From Micavibrio sp. UBA2638 (GTDB taxonomy: Bacteria > Pseudomonadota > Alphaproteobacteria > Micavibrionales > Micavibrionaceae), in the NCBI GenBank assembly GCA_002359735.1, contig DENS01000018.1:77858-141857 (forward strand): DNA of 64,000 bases, read 5' to 3'. Position 1 is the first letter of the stretch, and every line of letters starts with the position of its first letter. Of the stretch, positions 17,963 to 26,747 are shown piece after piece. The notes below the pieces were generated by a model. The model made no database searches. It saw nothing but the letters and a program-made list of their open reading frames with translations, and had not been told where the DNA came from. The position numbers and the translations under genes are program-made.

Positions 17963-20109
17963 AAAGCGGATATGAAAGTCTGGTTCAGGATGGGCTGGAT
18001 GGAAATCATCAGTTATCTGTGCTGGTGAGCGGTGTACATTGTGCCGGATGTATTCAAAAAATTGAATCGCGCCTTGCCAAAGAAACGGACGTAAACGCAG
18101 TCAGGCTTAATTTTTCGACCGGGCGGTTGGCCTTAAGCTGGACAGGCGATAAAGCACGCGCCAATGATCTTGTCGCGTTGGTTCAGGGGCTGGGTTATGG
18201 CGTTGCCCCGTATGATCCCCGCAGGGAACAGGACGAAACCGAAAAACAGGACCGTTTTTTGCTGTTATGTCTGGGCGTAGCCGGATTTGCGATGGGGAAT
18301 ATTATGCTCATCTCTGTTGGTTTGTGGAGTTCGGATTCCAATACAATGGGGCTTGCTACGCGTGAATTATTCCACTGGATATCTGCTTTAATTGCCATTC
18401 CCACGGTTATGTTTTCCGGTCGCCCATTCTTTAGATCGGCGGCAAAAGCCTTGCGCGCCGGTCACACGAATATGGATGTTCCGATTTCGCTGGCGTTGAT
18501 ATTGGCAACCAGTATGAGCATTTGGGAAATTTTTAAACAAGGGGAGCATGTGTATTTTGATTCTGCTGTTATGCTGATGTTCTTCTTGCTGATCGGTCGT
18601 TATCTGGATTTTCGTGCCCGTAAAAATGCACGTTCAAGTGCGACGGATTTGCTGAGCACGCTCAGTGGCTTTGCCAGTGTGCTGGATAAACGCGGTGTGG
18701 TTAAACGTATGCCAATACCGGAATTGCGCGAAGACATGATTGTTCAAGTTGCCGCTGGTGAAAAATTTCCGATTGATGGTTTGGTGGAGCAGGGAAAAAG
18801 CACTGTTGATACGTCTTTGGTGACTGGTGAAACGGTACCGCGGGAAATAGAGCCGGGCTTACAGGTTTACGCGGGGACACTGAATCTGGCAACGCCTGTT
18901 ACAGTAAAAGTGGAAAAAGCAGCCGAGGATTCCCTGTTGGCCGATGTGGTTCGTTTAATGGAAAAGGCGGGACAGGGGCAGGCGGCTTATGTTCAGATTG
19001 CTGACCGTGCCGCCAGGCTATATACACCGGTTGTGCACTCTCTGGCGGCGTTTGCCTTTTTAGGGTGGTTGTTTATCGGCGGATTGGATTGGCAGGATTC
19101 TCTTTTAATTGCCGTAACGGTTTTAATTATTACATGTCCTTGCGCGTTGGGGCTGGCGGTGCCAGTGACACAGGTGCTGGCAACCGGGCGGTTAATGAAA
19201 AACGGAATTTTGGTGAAATCGGGCGATGCGCTGGAACGACTTTCGAAAATTGATATGGCAATTTTTGATAAAACCGGTACGTTGACATTGGGAAAACCTG
19301 TTCTGCAAAAACGATACGATGCAGATATATTGCGCCCAGCCGCATCTCTTGCCATTCATAGCAGGCATCCTCTTTCAAAGGGGGTAGTTAATGCTTATCA
19401 GGGAGAACTGTTAAAGGTTGATCATATCGAAGAGGTTCCGGGTAAGGGGGTAAAAGGACAAATTGACGGCAAGATGGTGCGTATCGGTAGCCGCGATTGG
19501 TGCGGTGATGATCAGGCTTCGCCATCGGATGAGCTGGAAATTTGGTTCAGCAGTGATGGGCAACGACCTGAGCGTTTTATTTTAAAAGATGTTTTGCGCC
19601 CTGATGCGGCTGATGTGATGGCCAATTTGGGATTGGAAACGGTATTGCTGTCTGGTGACAGGGAGCATGTGGTTAAAAACATTGCTGATGAAATTGGACT
19701 TGATCAATATTATGCGGAGAAAACGCCAACCGAAAAATATGATATCCTGCAAAGTTATAAAGATAAGGGGCGCAAAGTATTGATGGTTGGCGACGGGTTG
19801 AATGATGCACCGGTTTTGGCTGCGGCAGATGTTTCTATTGCCCCTGGAACGGCAATTGATATGGCGCAAAACGCGGCGGATATTATTTTTATGGGGGATA
19901 AGCTGGCCCCGGTCAAAGAGGTGTATGATGTTGCCCGGCTTTCACAGAAACTTGTAAGACAGAATTTTATGCTGGCCATTGCGTATAATATTTGTGTTAT
20001 TCCGATGGCATTGGCAGGTATGGTGACCCCGATGATTGCGGCCATTGCGATGTCGTGTTCATCATTGATTGTGATTGCGAACTCTTTCAGGGTAAAGTTA
20101 GCTTCATGA
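17890..20109 (+). CDS. ccoI: Copper-transporting P-type ATPase for oxidase assembly (CcoI/FixI)
   Basis: P1B-type ATPase delivering copper for the CuB site. Features in order: one heavy-metal-associated domain with H-C-A-G-C, actuator motif T-G-E-T-V-P, intramembrane C-P-C in I-T-C-P-C-A-L-G-L-A-V-P, phosphorylation site D-K-T-G-T-L-T, H-P motif (S-R-H-P-L-S-K-G) and hinge G-D-G-L-N-D-A-P. It has up to 739 residues. The start is uncertain: ATG 17890 (preceded by GAAAGGG) overlaps ccoH by 73 bp, and ATG 17914 in frame is equally possible. The stop overlaps ccoS by 4 bp. Confidence 0.94.
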   Translation: MGRTVECKMEQSDIQNNETNNCSLESGYESLVQDGLDGNHQLSVLVSGVHCAGCIQKIESRLAKETDVNAVRLNFSTGRLALSWTGDKARANDLVALVQGLGYGVAPYDPRREQDETEKQDRFLLLCLGVAGFAMGNIMLISVGLWSSDSNTMGLATRELFHWISALIAIPTVMFSGRPFFRSAAKALRAGHTNMDVPISLALILATSMSIWEIFKQGEHVYFDSAVMLMFFLLIGRYLDFRARKNARSSATDLLSTLSGFASVLDKRGVVKRMPIPELREDMIVQVAAGEKFPIDGLVEQGKSTVDTSLVTGETVPREIEPGLQVYAGTLNLATPVTVKVEKAAEDSLLADVVRLMEKAGQGQAAYVQIADRAARLYTPVVHSLAAFAFLGWLFIGGLDWQDSLLIAVTVLIITCPCALGLAVPVTQVLATGRLMKNGILVKSGDALERLSKIDMAIFDKTGTLTLGKPVLQKRYDADILRPAASLAIHSRHPLSKGVVNAYQGELLKVDHIEEVPGKGVKGQIDGKMVRIGSRDWCGDDQASPSDELEIWFSSDGQRPERFILKDVLRPDAADVMANLGLETVLLSGDREHVVKNIADEIGLDQYYAEKTPTEKYDILQSYKDKGRKVLMVGDGLNDAPVLAAADVSIAPGTAIDMAQNAADIIFMGDKLAPVKEVYDVARLSQKLVRQNFMLAIAYNICVIPMALAGMVTPMIAAIAMSCSSLIVIANSFRVKLAS

Positions 20110-20318
20110 GTATTCTTTTATATCTAATCCCCATTGCCTTGCTGCTTGGTTTAATTGGCCTTAGTGCATTTATATGGGCCCTTAAATCCGGCCAGTATGA
20201 TGATCTGGATGGTGCCGCGCAACGTATCTTGATGGATGACGATGACGGCACAGATATAAAAACAGGCACCAATACAGCGCTGGACAAGGCCGCTAACAAA
20301 AGTCAGGATGAACAATAA
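20106..20318 (+). CDS. ccoS: cbb3 oxidase assembly protein CcoS/FixS
   Basis: A 70-residue protein with one N-terminal helix (I-L-L-Y-L-I-P-I-A-L-L-L-G-L-I-G-L) and the signature A-F-I-W-A-L-K-S-G-Q-Y-D-D-L-D-G-A-A-Q-R-I-L, diagnostic for FixS. The acidic tail after it is typical. The ATG overlaps the ccoI stop (ATGA). It closes the ccoNOQPGHIS series. A weak 5-bp inverted repeat with T-run follows at 20323-20339; it is not a convincing terminator. Confidence 0.93.
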   Translation: MSILLYLIPIALLLGLIGLSAFIWALKSGQYDDLDGAAQRILMDDDDGTDIKTGTNTALDKAANKSQDEQ

Positions 20319-20360
20319 TGTGTGGTTTTTTTATAACCAGTACTATTTTGCGATAATGAG

Positions 20361-21044
20361 ATGCGTTTATTAATAATCGAAGATGATAAAGAAGTTGCGG
20401 CCTATATCACCAAAGGTATGAAAGAGGCAGGGCATACGATTGATACCGCAGATAATGGCAAAGACGGTTTGTTTTTAGCCACGACCGAAAATTATGATGC
20501 TTTGATTGTTGACCGGATGCTACCCGGTCTGGATGGGCTGAGCATTATTCGTACGATACGCGGTGCTGATAATAAAACACCCGCATTGATCCTGTCCGCA
20601 TTGGGAGAGGTCGATGACCGTGTAAAGGGATTGCGTTCCGGCGGGGATGATTACATGGTCAAGCCTTTCGCCTTTGCCGAGCTGCTGGCCCGTATAGAAA
20701 TCCTGGCGCGGCGTGGGCGCGAGAATAGCCAGAACGGTGCGTCAAATTGTCTTGAAGCCGGCGACCTGAAACTGGATTTATTGTCACGTAAGGTTACGCG
20801 TGGACAACAGGTGATAGAGTTACAAGCCACTGAATTTCGTTTACTGGAATATTTGCTGCAGCATAAAGGGCAGGTTGTAACCCGAACCATGCTTTTGGAA
20901 CATGTATGGGATTATCATTTTGACCCTCAGACTAATGTCATTGATGTACATATCAGCCGTTTACGCGCCAAAATAGACAAAGGTTTTAAAGGGCAAATCA
21001 TTAGAACGGTTCGCGGGGCTGGCTATATCATCGAAGGGGAATGA
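20361..21044 (+). CDS. OmpR/PhoB-family response regulator
   Basis: Receiver domain with acidic pocket E7-D8-D9, phospho-acceptor D51 (A-L-I-V-D-R-M-L-P-G) and the conserved lysine in Y-M-V-K-P-F. A winged-helix DNA-binding domain follows with L-Q-A-T-E-F-R-L-L-E-Y and the terminal R-T-V-R-G-A-G-Y. It has 227 residues. It starts 42 bp after ccoS and overlaps the sensor kinase by 4 bp. Closest in feel to QseB/CusR/PcoR-type regulators. Its target is not evident; the lipid gene cluster downstream is a reasonable candidate. Confidence 0.93.
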   Translation: MRLLIIEDDKEVAAYITKGMKEAGHTIDTADNGKDGLFLATTENYDALIVDRMLPGLDGLSIIRTIRGADNKTPALILSALGEVDDRVKGLRSGGDDYMVKPFAFAELLARIEILARRGRENSQNGASNCLEAGDLKLDLLSRKVTRGQQVIELQATEFRLLEYLLQHKGQVVTRTMLLEHVWDYHFDPQTNVIDVHISRLRAKIDKGFKGQIIRTVRGAGYIIEGE

Positions 21045-22351
21045 TGCGCATTTCAAAATCCATGCGAAATTCAAAACGCAGTTATATTCGAAGCTCCAGC
21101 TTTGTTATGGCTGTGTTGTTCACTATTTTGTGTGGGGGCGCGGCTTTGAGTCTGGGATATTTTATCAATTATTTCGCGAAGGGACACGTTGTTTACAGCA
21201 CCAACGCGATTTTGGATGCTGAGCTGAAATACATCAAGGCGCGTGGTTTACCGGATGAAGGGCGTGATGGTGAATATCTTTATATCTATCTTGATAAAGA
21301 TCAAACCGGGTTGCCGGAAAATATGTCTGAAGAAGATATGCGCTTAAGTGAGGGCATTCTCGTATTTAAAATGAATGACGGTCTGCGTGAGAGCTATGCC
21401 GGAAAAACATTGCCGCTGGACAACGGGCGGCGTTTGCTTGTTGCGTATAACATAACCAATGTTGCTGCGGATTTTAAGTTTATGCAATGGTTAGGCATCG
21501 CCAGTATTTGTTTTGTTATGCTGGTTGTTTTTATCAGTTACCTGATTAGTGTATTTGTGGTTAAGGGAACCAACCGCATTGCCGAAACCGCGCAAGATAT
21601 TATTGCAACGGGGGATTTGTCACGGCGGCTGGAAGTTACAAATCGCTGGGATGATCTGAGTAATATGGCCGCGGTTTTAAATACACTGCTGGCTCGTATA
21701 GAAGAATTGATGCAAGGCGTTCGTCAGGTGTCGGACAATATAGCCCATGATTTACGAACCCCTTTGACACGCATGCGTAATAAAATCGAAGCGCTGCAAA
21801 AAAAACATAAAGACGATAATTATGATGATCTGATAGAGGAGGCAGACCGTTTGCTTTCCACATTTAATGCGCTGCTGCGTATCACACGTATTGAGACAGA
21901 GCGCCAGCGTGGGCATTTCGGCGCGGTCGATGTAAAAGCGCTTTTGGAAGATGTTATTGCATTTTACGCTCCTTTGGCGGAAGAAAAACATATTAAGATA
22001 GACCATCTTCTCAGCGAAGCCATTGTTCATGGGGACCGTGATCTATTGTTTCAGGCCTTTGCCAATATGCTGGATAACGCCATAAAGTTTACGCCTGAAG
22101 GCGGTCATGTTGATATTAAACTTGTGCGTTCGGGGGCACATACGATTGTATCAATTTCGGATAGTGGAATTGGTGTGAGCAAGTCCGATGCCGATAAAAT
22201 TTTTGAACGGTTTTACCGGGCAGAACAAAGCCGTTCGACCAGGGGAACAGGGCTTGGGCTAAGCCTTGTAAAGGCCGTTATTAATTTGCATCGGGGGCAC
22301 ATTCAAATTGAGCCAAACATGCCGGGTCTGAAGATTGTTACAACTTTGTAA
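21041..22351 (+). CDS. Membrane sensor histidine kinase
   Basis: Two transmembrane helices (about 20-42 and 152-174) flank a periplasmic sensor of about 110 residues. A HAMP domain, the dimerisation/phosphoacceptor motif with H236 in N-I-A-H-D-L-R-T-P-L and a catalytic domain follow (N-box N-M-L-D-N-A-I-K-F, G1 D-S-G-I-G-V, F and G2 boxes R-G-T-G-L-G-L). It has 436 residues. It overlaps the regulator gene by 4 bp and is followed 46 bp later by the FAD oxidoreductase gene with no terminator between. The stimulus is unknown. Confidence 0.93.
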   Translation: MMRISKSMRNSKRSYIRSSSFVMAVLFTILCGGAALSLGYFINYFAKGHVVYSTNAILDAELKYIKARGLPDEGRDGEYLYIYLDKDQTGLPENMSEEDMRLSEGILVFKMNDGLRESYAGKTLPLDNGRRLLVAYNITNVAADFKFMQWLGIASICFVMLVVFISYLISVFVVKGTNRIAETAQDIIATGDLSRRLEVTNRWDDLSNMAAVLNTLLARIEELMQGVRQVSDNIAHDLRTPLTRMRNKIEALQKKHKDDNYDDLIEEADRLLSTFNALLRITRIETERQRGHFGAVDVKALLEDVIAFYAPLAEEKHIKIDHLLSEAIVHGDRDLLFQAFANMLDNAIKFTPEGGHVDIKLVRSGAHTIVSISDSGIGVSKSDADKIFERFYRAEQSRSTRGTGLGLSLVKAVINLHRGHIQIEPNMPGLKIVTTL

Positions 22352-22397
22352 TAATGTGGCCATAGAAATGTAAGGCAGTTGCAGGCATTATGATGTA

Positions 22398-23648
22398 ATG
22401 AAAATAGCAGTGATAGGAGCAGGCATTTCAGGGTTGGGCGCGGCATATTTATTGTCTCCAGATCATGATGTCCATGTATTTGAAAAAAATAATTACACGG
22501 GTGGGCACAGCCGAACCATTGACGCCGCCGTTAAATATAGCAAGGTTCCGGTTGATACCGGGTTTATCGTTTTTAATAATTGGAATTACCCAAATTTAAT
22601 GGGCTTATTTAAGAAACTAAACGTTCAGTATCATAAATCAAATATGTCCTTCGGTGTTAGTATTCAAGATGGTTGGCTTGAATATGCATCCGGCGGCATG
22701 TTGGCGCAAAAACGTAATATTTTTCGCCCTGCGTATTGGAAAATGATCTTTGATATTTTGCGTTTTAATCGCGAAGCCCCAGCCTATATTGACAAAGATG
22801 ACTCTATAACGCTGGCGCAATGTCTGGATGAAATGAATATGGGGGAATGGTTCCGTAGATATTATTTGTTGGCGATGGGGGCCGCGATTTGGAGCTGCCC
22901 ACTTGAGACCATTATGAAATTTCCGGCCAGGACTTTTTTACAGTTCTTTAAAAACCACGGATTATTGAGTATTAACAATCGCCCGCAATGGTATTCTGTT
23001 TGCGGCGGAAGCCGTGAATATGTCTCACGTTTAACAAGCGAATTGAAAAATGGTGTCCGTAATGATTTTAATGTGATCAAGGTGATGCAAAAATCAGATG
23101 GATTCCGAATTGAAGACGATTTGGGAAACGGGGATGATTTTGATGCGGTTATTTTAGCTTGTCATGCTGACGAAGCGTTGGCGATGATTGAAGAGCCAAC
23201 CGAAGATGAGCGAGATGTTCTTGGATGTTTCGGTTATCAGGATAACAGGATTGTCGTTCATAGCGATGAGAGTTTTATGCCGTATCAGAAGAAATGCTGG
23301 GCCAGCTGGGTTTATCTGTCCCGGGATCAGAAGGATGAGCAGCCATCAGTATCATTGAGTTACTGGATGAATAACCTGCAACAGTTGGAAACGGATCAGC
23401 CTGTATTGGTGACGCTTAACCCTGGCCATGACCCGGCGTCGGAAACCATAATTGATGAGCATTCTTTTTCGCATCCAGTATTCGATGAAAAGGCCATAAA
23501 GGCGCAATCGCGAATTGCGGATATACAAGGTGTCCGTGGTCTGTGGTTTTGCGGGGCGTATCAGCGATATGGGTTTCACGAGGATGGCCTGTTAAGTGCG
23601 GTCAATGTCGTAAAGCAAATGGGGGGTACAATCCCATGGGAAACATAA
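22398..23648 (+). CDS. FAD/NAD(P)-dependent oxidoreductase (amine-oxidase-like, lipid cluster)
   Basis: Rossmann FAD-binding N-terminus I-A-V-I-G-A-G-I-S-G-L-G-A-A-Y-L-L-S, then G-G-H-S-R-T and the closing G-L-W-F-C-G-A-Y-Q-R-Y-G-F-H-E-D-G-L. It has 416 residues. This family is nearly always next to DUF1365 and cyclopropane fatty acid synthase genes, as here, and is believed to act on membrane fatty acyl chains. The precise reaction cannot be given from the sequence. It probably overlaps the next gene by 13 bp. Confidence 0.87.
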   Translation: MKIAVIGAGISGLGAAYLLSPDHDVHVFEKNNYTGGHSRTIDAAVKYSKVPVDTGFIVFNNWNYPNLMGLFKKLNVQYHKSNMSFGVSIQDGWLEYASGGMLAQKRNIFRPAYWKMIFDILRFNREAPAYIDKDDSITLAQCLDEMNMGEWFRRYYLLAMGAAIWSCPLETIMKFPARTFLQFFKNHGLLSINNRPQWYSVCGGSREYVSRLTSELKNGVRNDFNVIKVMQKSDGFRIEDDLGNGDDFDAVILACHADEALAMIEEPTEDERDVLGCFGYQDNRIVVHSDESFMPYQKKCWASWVYLSRDQKDEQPSVSLSYWMNNLQQLETDQPVLVTLNPGHDPASETIIDEHSFSHPVFDEKAIKAQSRIADIQGVRGLWFCGAYQRYGFHEDGLLSAVNVVKQMGGTIPWET

Positions 23649-24442
23649 GGAATTGTAACGCTCGCGCTGCGCCGCAAATTATGTTTGGCAAAGTTATGCA
23701 TGCCCGGCTCTTCCCCAAAAAAAATAAATTCCGCTATGGAATTTACTATTTTAATTTACCTTTATCGGAATTAAATACTTTGCCTATTGCTTATAACCGT
23801 TTTGGGCTGATGAGCTTTCATGATCAAGACCATGGCGCCTGTGACGGGTCTTCCCTTGAAGAATGGGCACGTGCGTTATTAAAAGATTATGATTTAGCGC
23901 AGGTCTGTGACGGGGCAATATCGCTTGTCACCATGCCACGTATATTAGGCTATGTTTTTAATCCGGTCAGTTTTTGGCTATGCCGTGACCGTAATCAGCA
24001 AATCAGAGCAGTCATTTGCGAGGTGCATAATACTTTTGGTGAGCGCCATAGCTATCTTTGTGCGCATGAGGATCACAGGCCAATTACCGGCCGCGATATA
24101 CTTTATGGCGAAAAGTTGTTTCATGTTTCTCCGTTTATGATACGCGATGGAGATTATCAATTTCGTTTTGATTTAACGGGCGATCGATTTGGAGTCTGGA
24201 TTGATTATTTCACGCCGGATGGCAAAAAACAGCTTGTGACATCACTAACCGGTGAGGCAGAGGCCATGACCAAACAAGGTCTGCGCCGTGCATTTTGGGG
24301 GTATCCGCTGGTAACGATAAAGGCGATCGCCCTTATTCATTGGCAAGCACTAAAGCTGGTGATTAAAGGTATCAAATATATACCGCGCCCGGCACAAAGA
24401 GAGATAAAAATCAGCGCAACGCGCAACATTACAAAAATGTAA
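23636..24442 (+). CDS. DUF1365 family protein
   Basis: About 268 residues. Recognisable family blocks are M-F-G-K-V-M-H-A-R near the start, P-R-I-L-G-Y-V-F-N-P-V-S-F-W and V-H-N-T-F-G-E-R-H-S-Y. The frame is open further left, but that would lie inside the oxidoreductase gene. ATG 23636, with GGGGGG upstream, overlaps it by only 13 bp and is preferred; ATG 23681 is a shorter option. Function is unproven. The gene travels with cyclopropane synthases and oxidoreductases of the preceding type. Confidence 0.83.
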   Translation: MGNIRNCNARAAPQIMFGKVMHARLFPKKNKFRYGIYYFNLPLSELNTLPIAYNRFGLMSFHDQDHGACDGSSLEEWARALLKDYDLAQVCDGAISLVTMPRILGYVFNPVSFWLCRDRNQQIRAVICEVHNTFGERHSYLCAHEDHRPITGRDILYGEKLFHVSPFMIRDGDYQFRFDLTGDRFGVWIDYFTPDGKKQLVTSLTGEAEAMTKQGLRRAFWGYPLVTIKAIALIHWQALKLVIKGIKYIPRPAQREIKISATRNITKM

Positions 24443-24488
24443 TTTTTCGGCAAGCTGGATGATAACAACACTTTAGTAAGATGAAACT

Positions 24489-25652
24489 ATGTTAGCACAA
24501 ATCGCATCAGATCAGTTATTTAAACGTCTTGATCATTTGGACAGCGGCACGCTCGTGTTGAAGACTCCAGATGGGAAAACCCGTATATTTGAAGGGAAAA
24601 ATCCCGGAGAAAAAGCGGAGCTGGAATTGCGTGACTGGAAAGTGGTGACCAATATGCTTCAGCGCGGCGATATTGCTTTTGCCGAAGATTACCGCGCAGG
24701 AAATTGGGACTCCAACAATTTGGTGGCCCTCACGTCATTGGGGCTAAAGAATAAAGTTGCTTTGGATGATATGGTTGCCGGTCATTCAATTTGGCGTCGA
24801 TTTTCGATGTTATCGTATTTGCTGCGTTTGAATACATTAAACGGCAGCAAGAAAAACATACATGCCCATTATGATTTGGGGAACGAATTTTATAAGCTCT
24901 GGCTTGACCCCTCTATGACGTATTCATCTGCACTATATAAACATGGTGGTGAAACTCTGCCCGAGGCCCAGAATAATAAATATGATCGCATGATTGACGC
25001 CCTTGAAAACACATCAGGCAGCCTGCTTGAAATCGGGTGCGGTTGGGGTGGCTTCGCCGAGCGCGCTGCTGATAAGGGTCATTATAATATAAAAGGAATT
25101 ACCCTGTCCGAGGAACAATATGATTATGCAACGGCGCGCTTGCAGGATAAGGCCAATATCGCCTTGGAAGATTATCGGCATCAAAACGGCAAGTTTGATA
25201 ACATTGTTTCGATTGAAATGTTCGAGGCCGTTGGTGAACGTTATTGGCCCACATATTTTTCAAAGGTTGGCAGTCTGCTAAAAAGCAATGGCCGCGCCGT
25301 TATTCAAACCATTACGATGAATGAAAACGACTTTCCCCGATACCGCCGGGGCGGTGACTTTATACGAAGTTTCATTTTCCCCGGTGGTATGCTGCCTAGC
25401 CCCTCGCGCTTCAAAGAGGAAGCCGAGCGGGTTGGGTTGCAATCCGGTAATGAATTTTATTTCGGTAAGGATTATGCCCGCACATTAGAATTGTGGCTGG
25501 ATAATTTTGATAATAAGCGTGAAGAAATAATGGCCTTGGGGTTTGATGAAGGATTTATGCGTTTGTGGCGTTTTTACCTGGCCGCTTGTGCTTCTGGTTT
25601 TAAGACCGGAAAGACAAATGTGATGCAGATAGAATTAGGGCATAATGGCTAA
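24489..25652 (+). CDS. cfa: Cyclopropane-fatty-acyl-phospholipid synthase family methyltransferase
   Basis: SAM-dependent enzyme acting on unsaturated acyl chains of phospholipids. The SAM motif is L-E-I-G-C-G-W-G-G-F, preceded by H-Y-D-L-G-N-E-F-Y-K-L-W-L-D and S-M-T-Y-S-S-A. Later blocks are S-I-E-M-F-E-A-V-G and F-I-F-P-G-G-M-L-P-S. It has 387 residues, the usual CFA synthase length. Its stop overlaps the next gene by 8 bp. In this neighbourhood homologues may make cyclopropane, methyl-branched or furan-type fatty acids; the product here is not determined. Confidence 0.92.
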   Translation: MLAQIASDQLFKRLDHLDSGTLVLKTPDGKTRIFEGKNPGEKAELELRDWKVVTNMLQRGDIAFAEDYRAGNWDSNNLVALTSLGLKNKVALDDMVAGHSIWRRFSMLSYLLRLNTLNGSKKNIHAHYDLGNEFYKLWLDPSMTYSSALYKHGGETLPEAQNNKYDRMIDALENTSGSLLEIGCGWGGFAERAADKGHYNIKGITLSEEQYDYATARLQDKANIALEDYRHQNGKFDNIVSIEMFEAVGERYWPTYFSKVGSLLKSNGRAVIQTITMNENDFPRYRRGGDFIRSFIFPGGMLPSPSRFKEEAERVGLQSGNEFYFGKDYARTLELWLDNFDNKREEIMALGFDEGFMRLWRFYLAACASGFKTGKTNVMQIELGHNG

Positions 25653-26256
25653 TTTAAAAACGATAATACAGACAGCCAGTGTAATGGCCTTGATTGGCGT
25701 TAGCCCTGCTTTGGCTGCCAATTATATTAACCGTCTTGTTCCTAACGCGCAAAAGGTTGGCACGGCGCGCATGCAGTATATGTTATGGGATATATACGAT
25801 GCTGCGTTGTATGCCCCGGATGGGAAATGGTCTTCCAATAGACCATATGCCCTGCAATTAACATATCTAAAAAACCTGAACGGTGAAAAGATTGCAGATC
25901 GCAGCATACAAGAAATGCGCGGCCAGGGTTTTCATGATGATAACAGGCTGGCTGTCTGGCACGAGCAGATGAAGGCCATTTTCCCGGATGTCCAAGAAGG
26001 CGATATTTTGATTGGTATTTATACGCAAGAGGCCGAAACTGTATTTTTTGATGCGGAAAAAGAGATTGGACGAATTATTGACCCGGAATTCGGCAAACGC
26101 TTTTTCGGCATATGGTTAAATGAAGCCACAAGTGAGCCGGATATTCGTATGGGATTATTAGGTAACAAATATAATAATGACAATGGAAAGGCTCAATATG
26201 ATGTTCAAAACTATGAAAACACTATTGGCTATAGGAGTGCTCGGCGTAATGACTAG
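25645..26256 (+). CDS. Secreted chalcone-isomerase-like protein
   Basis: A 203-residue protein with a signal peptide ending A-L-A-A-N. It shows the chalcone-isomerase-like pattern V-G-T-A-R-M-Q-Y-M-L-W-D-I-Y-D-A-A-L-Y-A, then P-Y-A-L-Q-L-T-Y and F-F-G-I-W-L. The fold is related to plant chalcone isomerase and fatty-acid-binding proteins. It probably sits in the periplasm and binds or modifies lipids, which is inference from the fold and cluster. It overlaps cfa by 8 bp and the DUF3833 gene by about 59 bp. Confidence 0.83.
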   Translation: MANLKTIIQTASVMALIGVSPALAANYINRLVPNAQKVGTARMQYMLWDIYDAALYAPDGKWSSNRPYALQLTYLKNLNGEKIADRSIQEMRGQGFHDDNRLAVWHEQMKAIFPDVQEGDILIGIYTQEAETVFFDAEKEIGRIIDPEFGKRFFGIWLNEATSEPDIRMGLLGNKYNNDNGKAQYDVQNYENTIGYRSARRND

Positions 26257-26734
26257 CTGTTCTTCAAAAGGGATAACTTCGTATGAAAATGTAGAGCCAA
26301 AACTGGTTTTGGAAGAATATTTTAATGGCCCGATTAAGGCTTGGGGCCTGGTTCAAGACCGATCGGGGCAAGTGAAGCGCCGTTTTGATGTTGATTTGGT
26401 CGGCAAATGGGACGGTGATACCGGTACCTTGACCGAACATTTCAAATATTATGACGGGGAAACTCAGGACCGCGTTTGGACAATCACCAAGGTCGCACAG
26501 AATAAATACGAGGGGACGGCCGGTGACATACGGGGCAAGGCCAGTGGTCAAATAGCAGGTAATGCGGTGCGCTGGGCCTATGTGATGGATTTAGAAGTCG
26601 GCGGCACAACCTACGCCATTACCTTTGATGACTGGATGTTTTTAATGAATGATGGTGTTTTGATTAACAAGTCCAAGCTGAAGAAATTTGGCTTTTCAGT
26701 AGGTGAGTTAACCTTGTTCATGCAAAAGCAGTAA
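26198..26734 (+). CDS. DUF3833 lipoprotein
   Basis: About 178 residues. The signal peptide ends V-M-T-S-C-S-S, so the cysteine is probably lipidated. Family blocks are P-K-L-V-L-E-E-Y-F-N-G-P-I-K-A-W-G, L-T-E-H-F-K-Y-Y-D-G and D-D-W-M-F-L-M-N-D-G. The in-frame start could extend left to 26177; ATG 26198 or 26201 with AAAGG about six bases before is favoured and gives a proper signal peptide. It belongs to the conserved cfa-linked set. Function is unknown. Confidence 0.82.
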   Translation: MMFKTMKTLLAIGVLGVMTSCSSKGITSYENVEPKLVLEEYFNGPIKAWGLVQDRSGQVKRRFDVDLVGKWDGDTGTLTEHFKYYDGETQDRVWTITKVAQNKYEGTAGDIRGKASGQIAGNAVRWAYVMDLEVGGTTYAITFDDWMFLMNDGVLINKSKLKKFGFSVGELTLFMQKQ

Positions 26735-26747
26735 TCCTTTTTGATAT

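Noticed and set aside
20323..20339. Inverted repeat TGGTT/AACCA after ccoS as a terminator
   Set aside because: The stem is only 5 bp and the T-run lies inside the loop, not after it.
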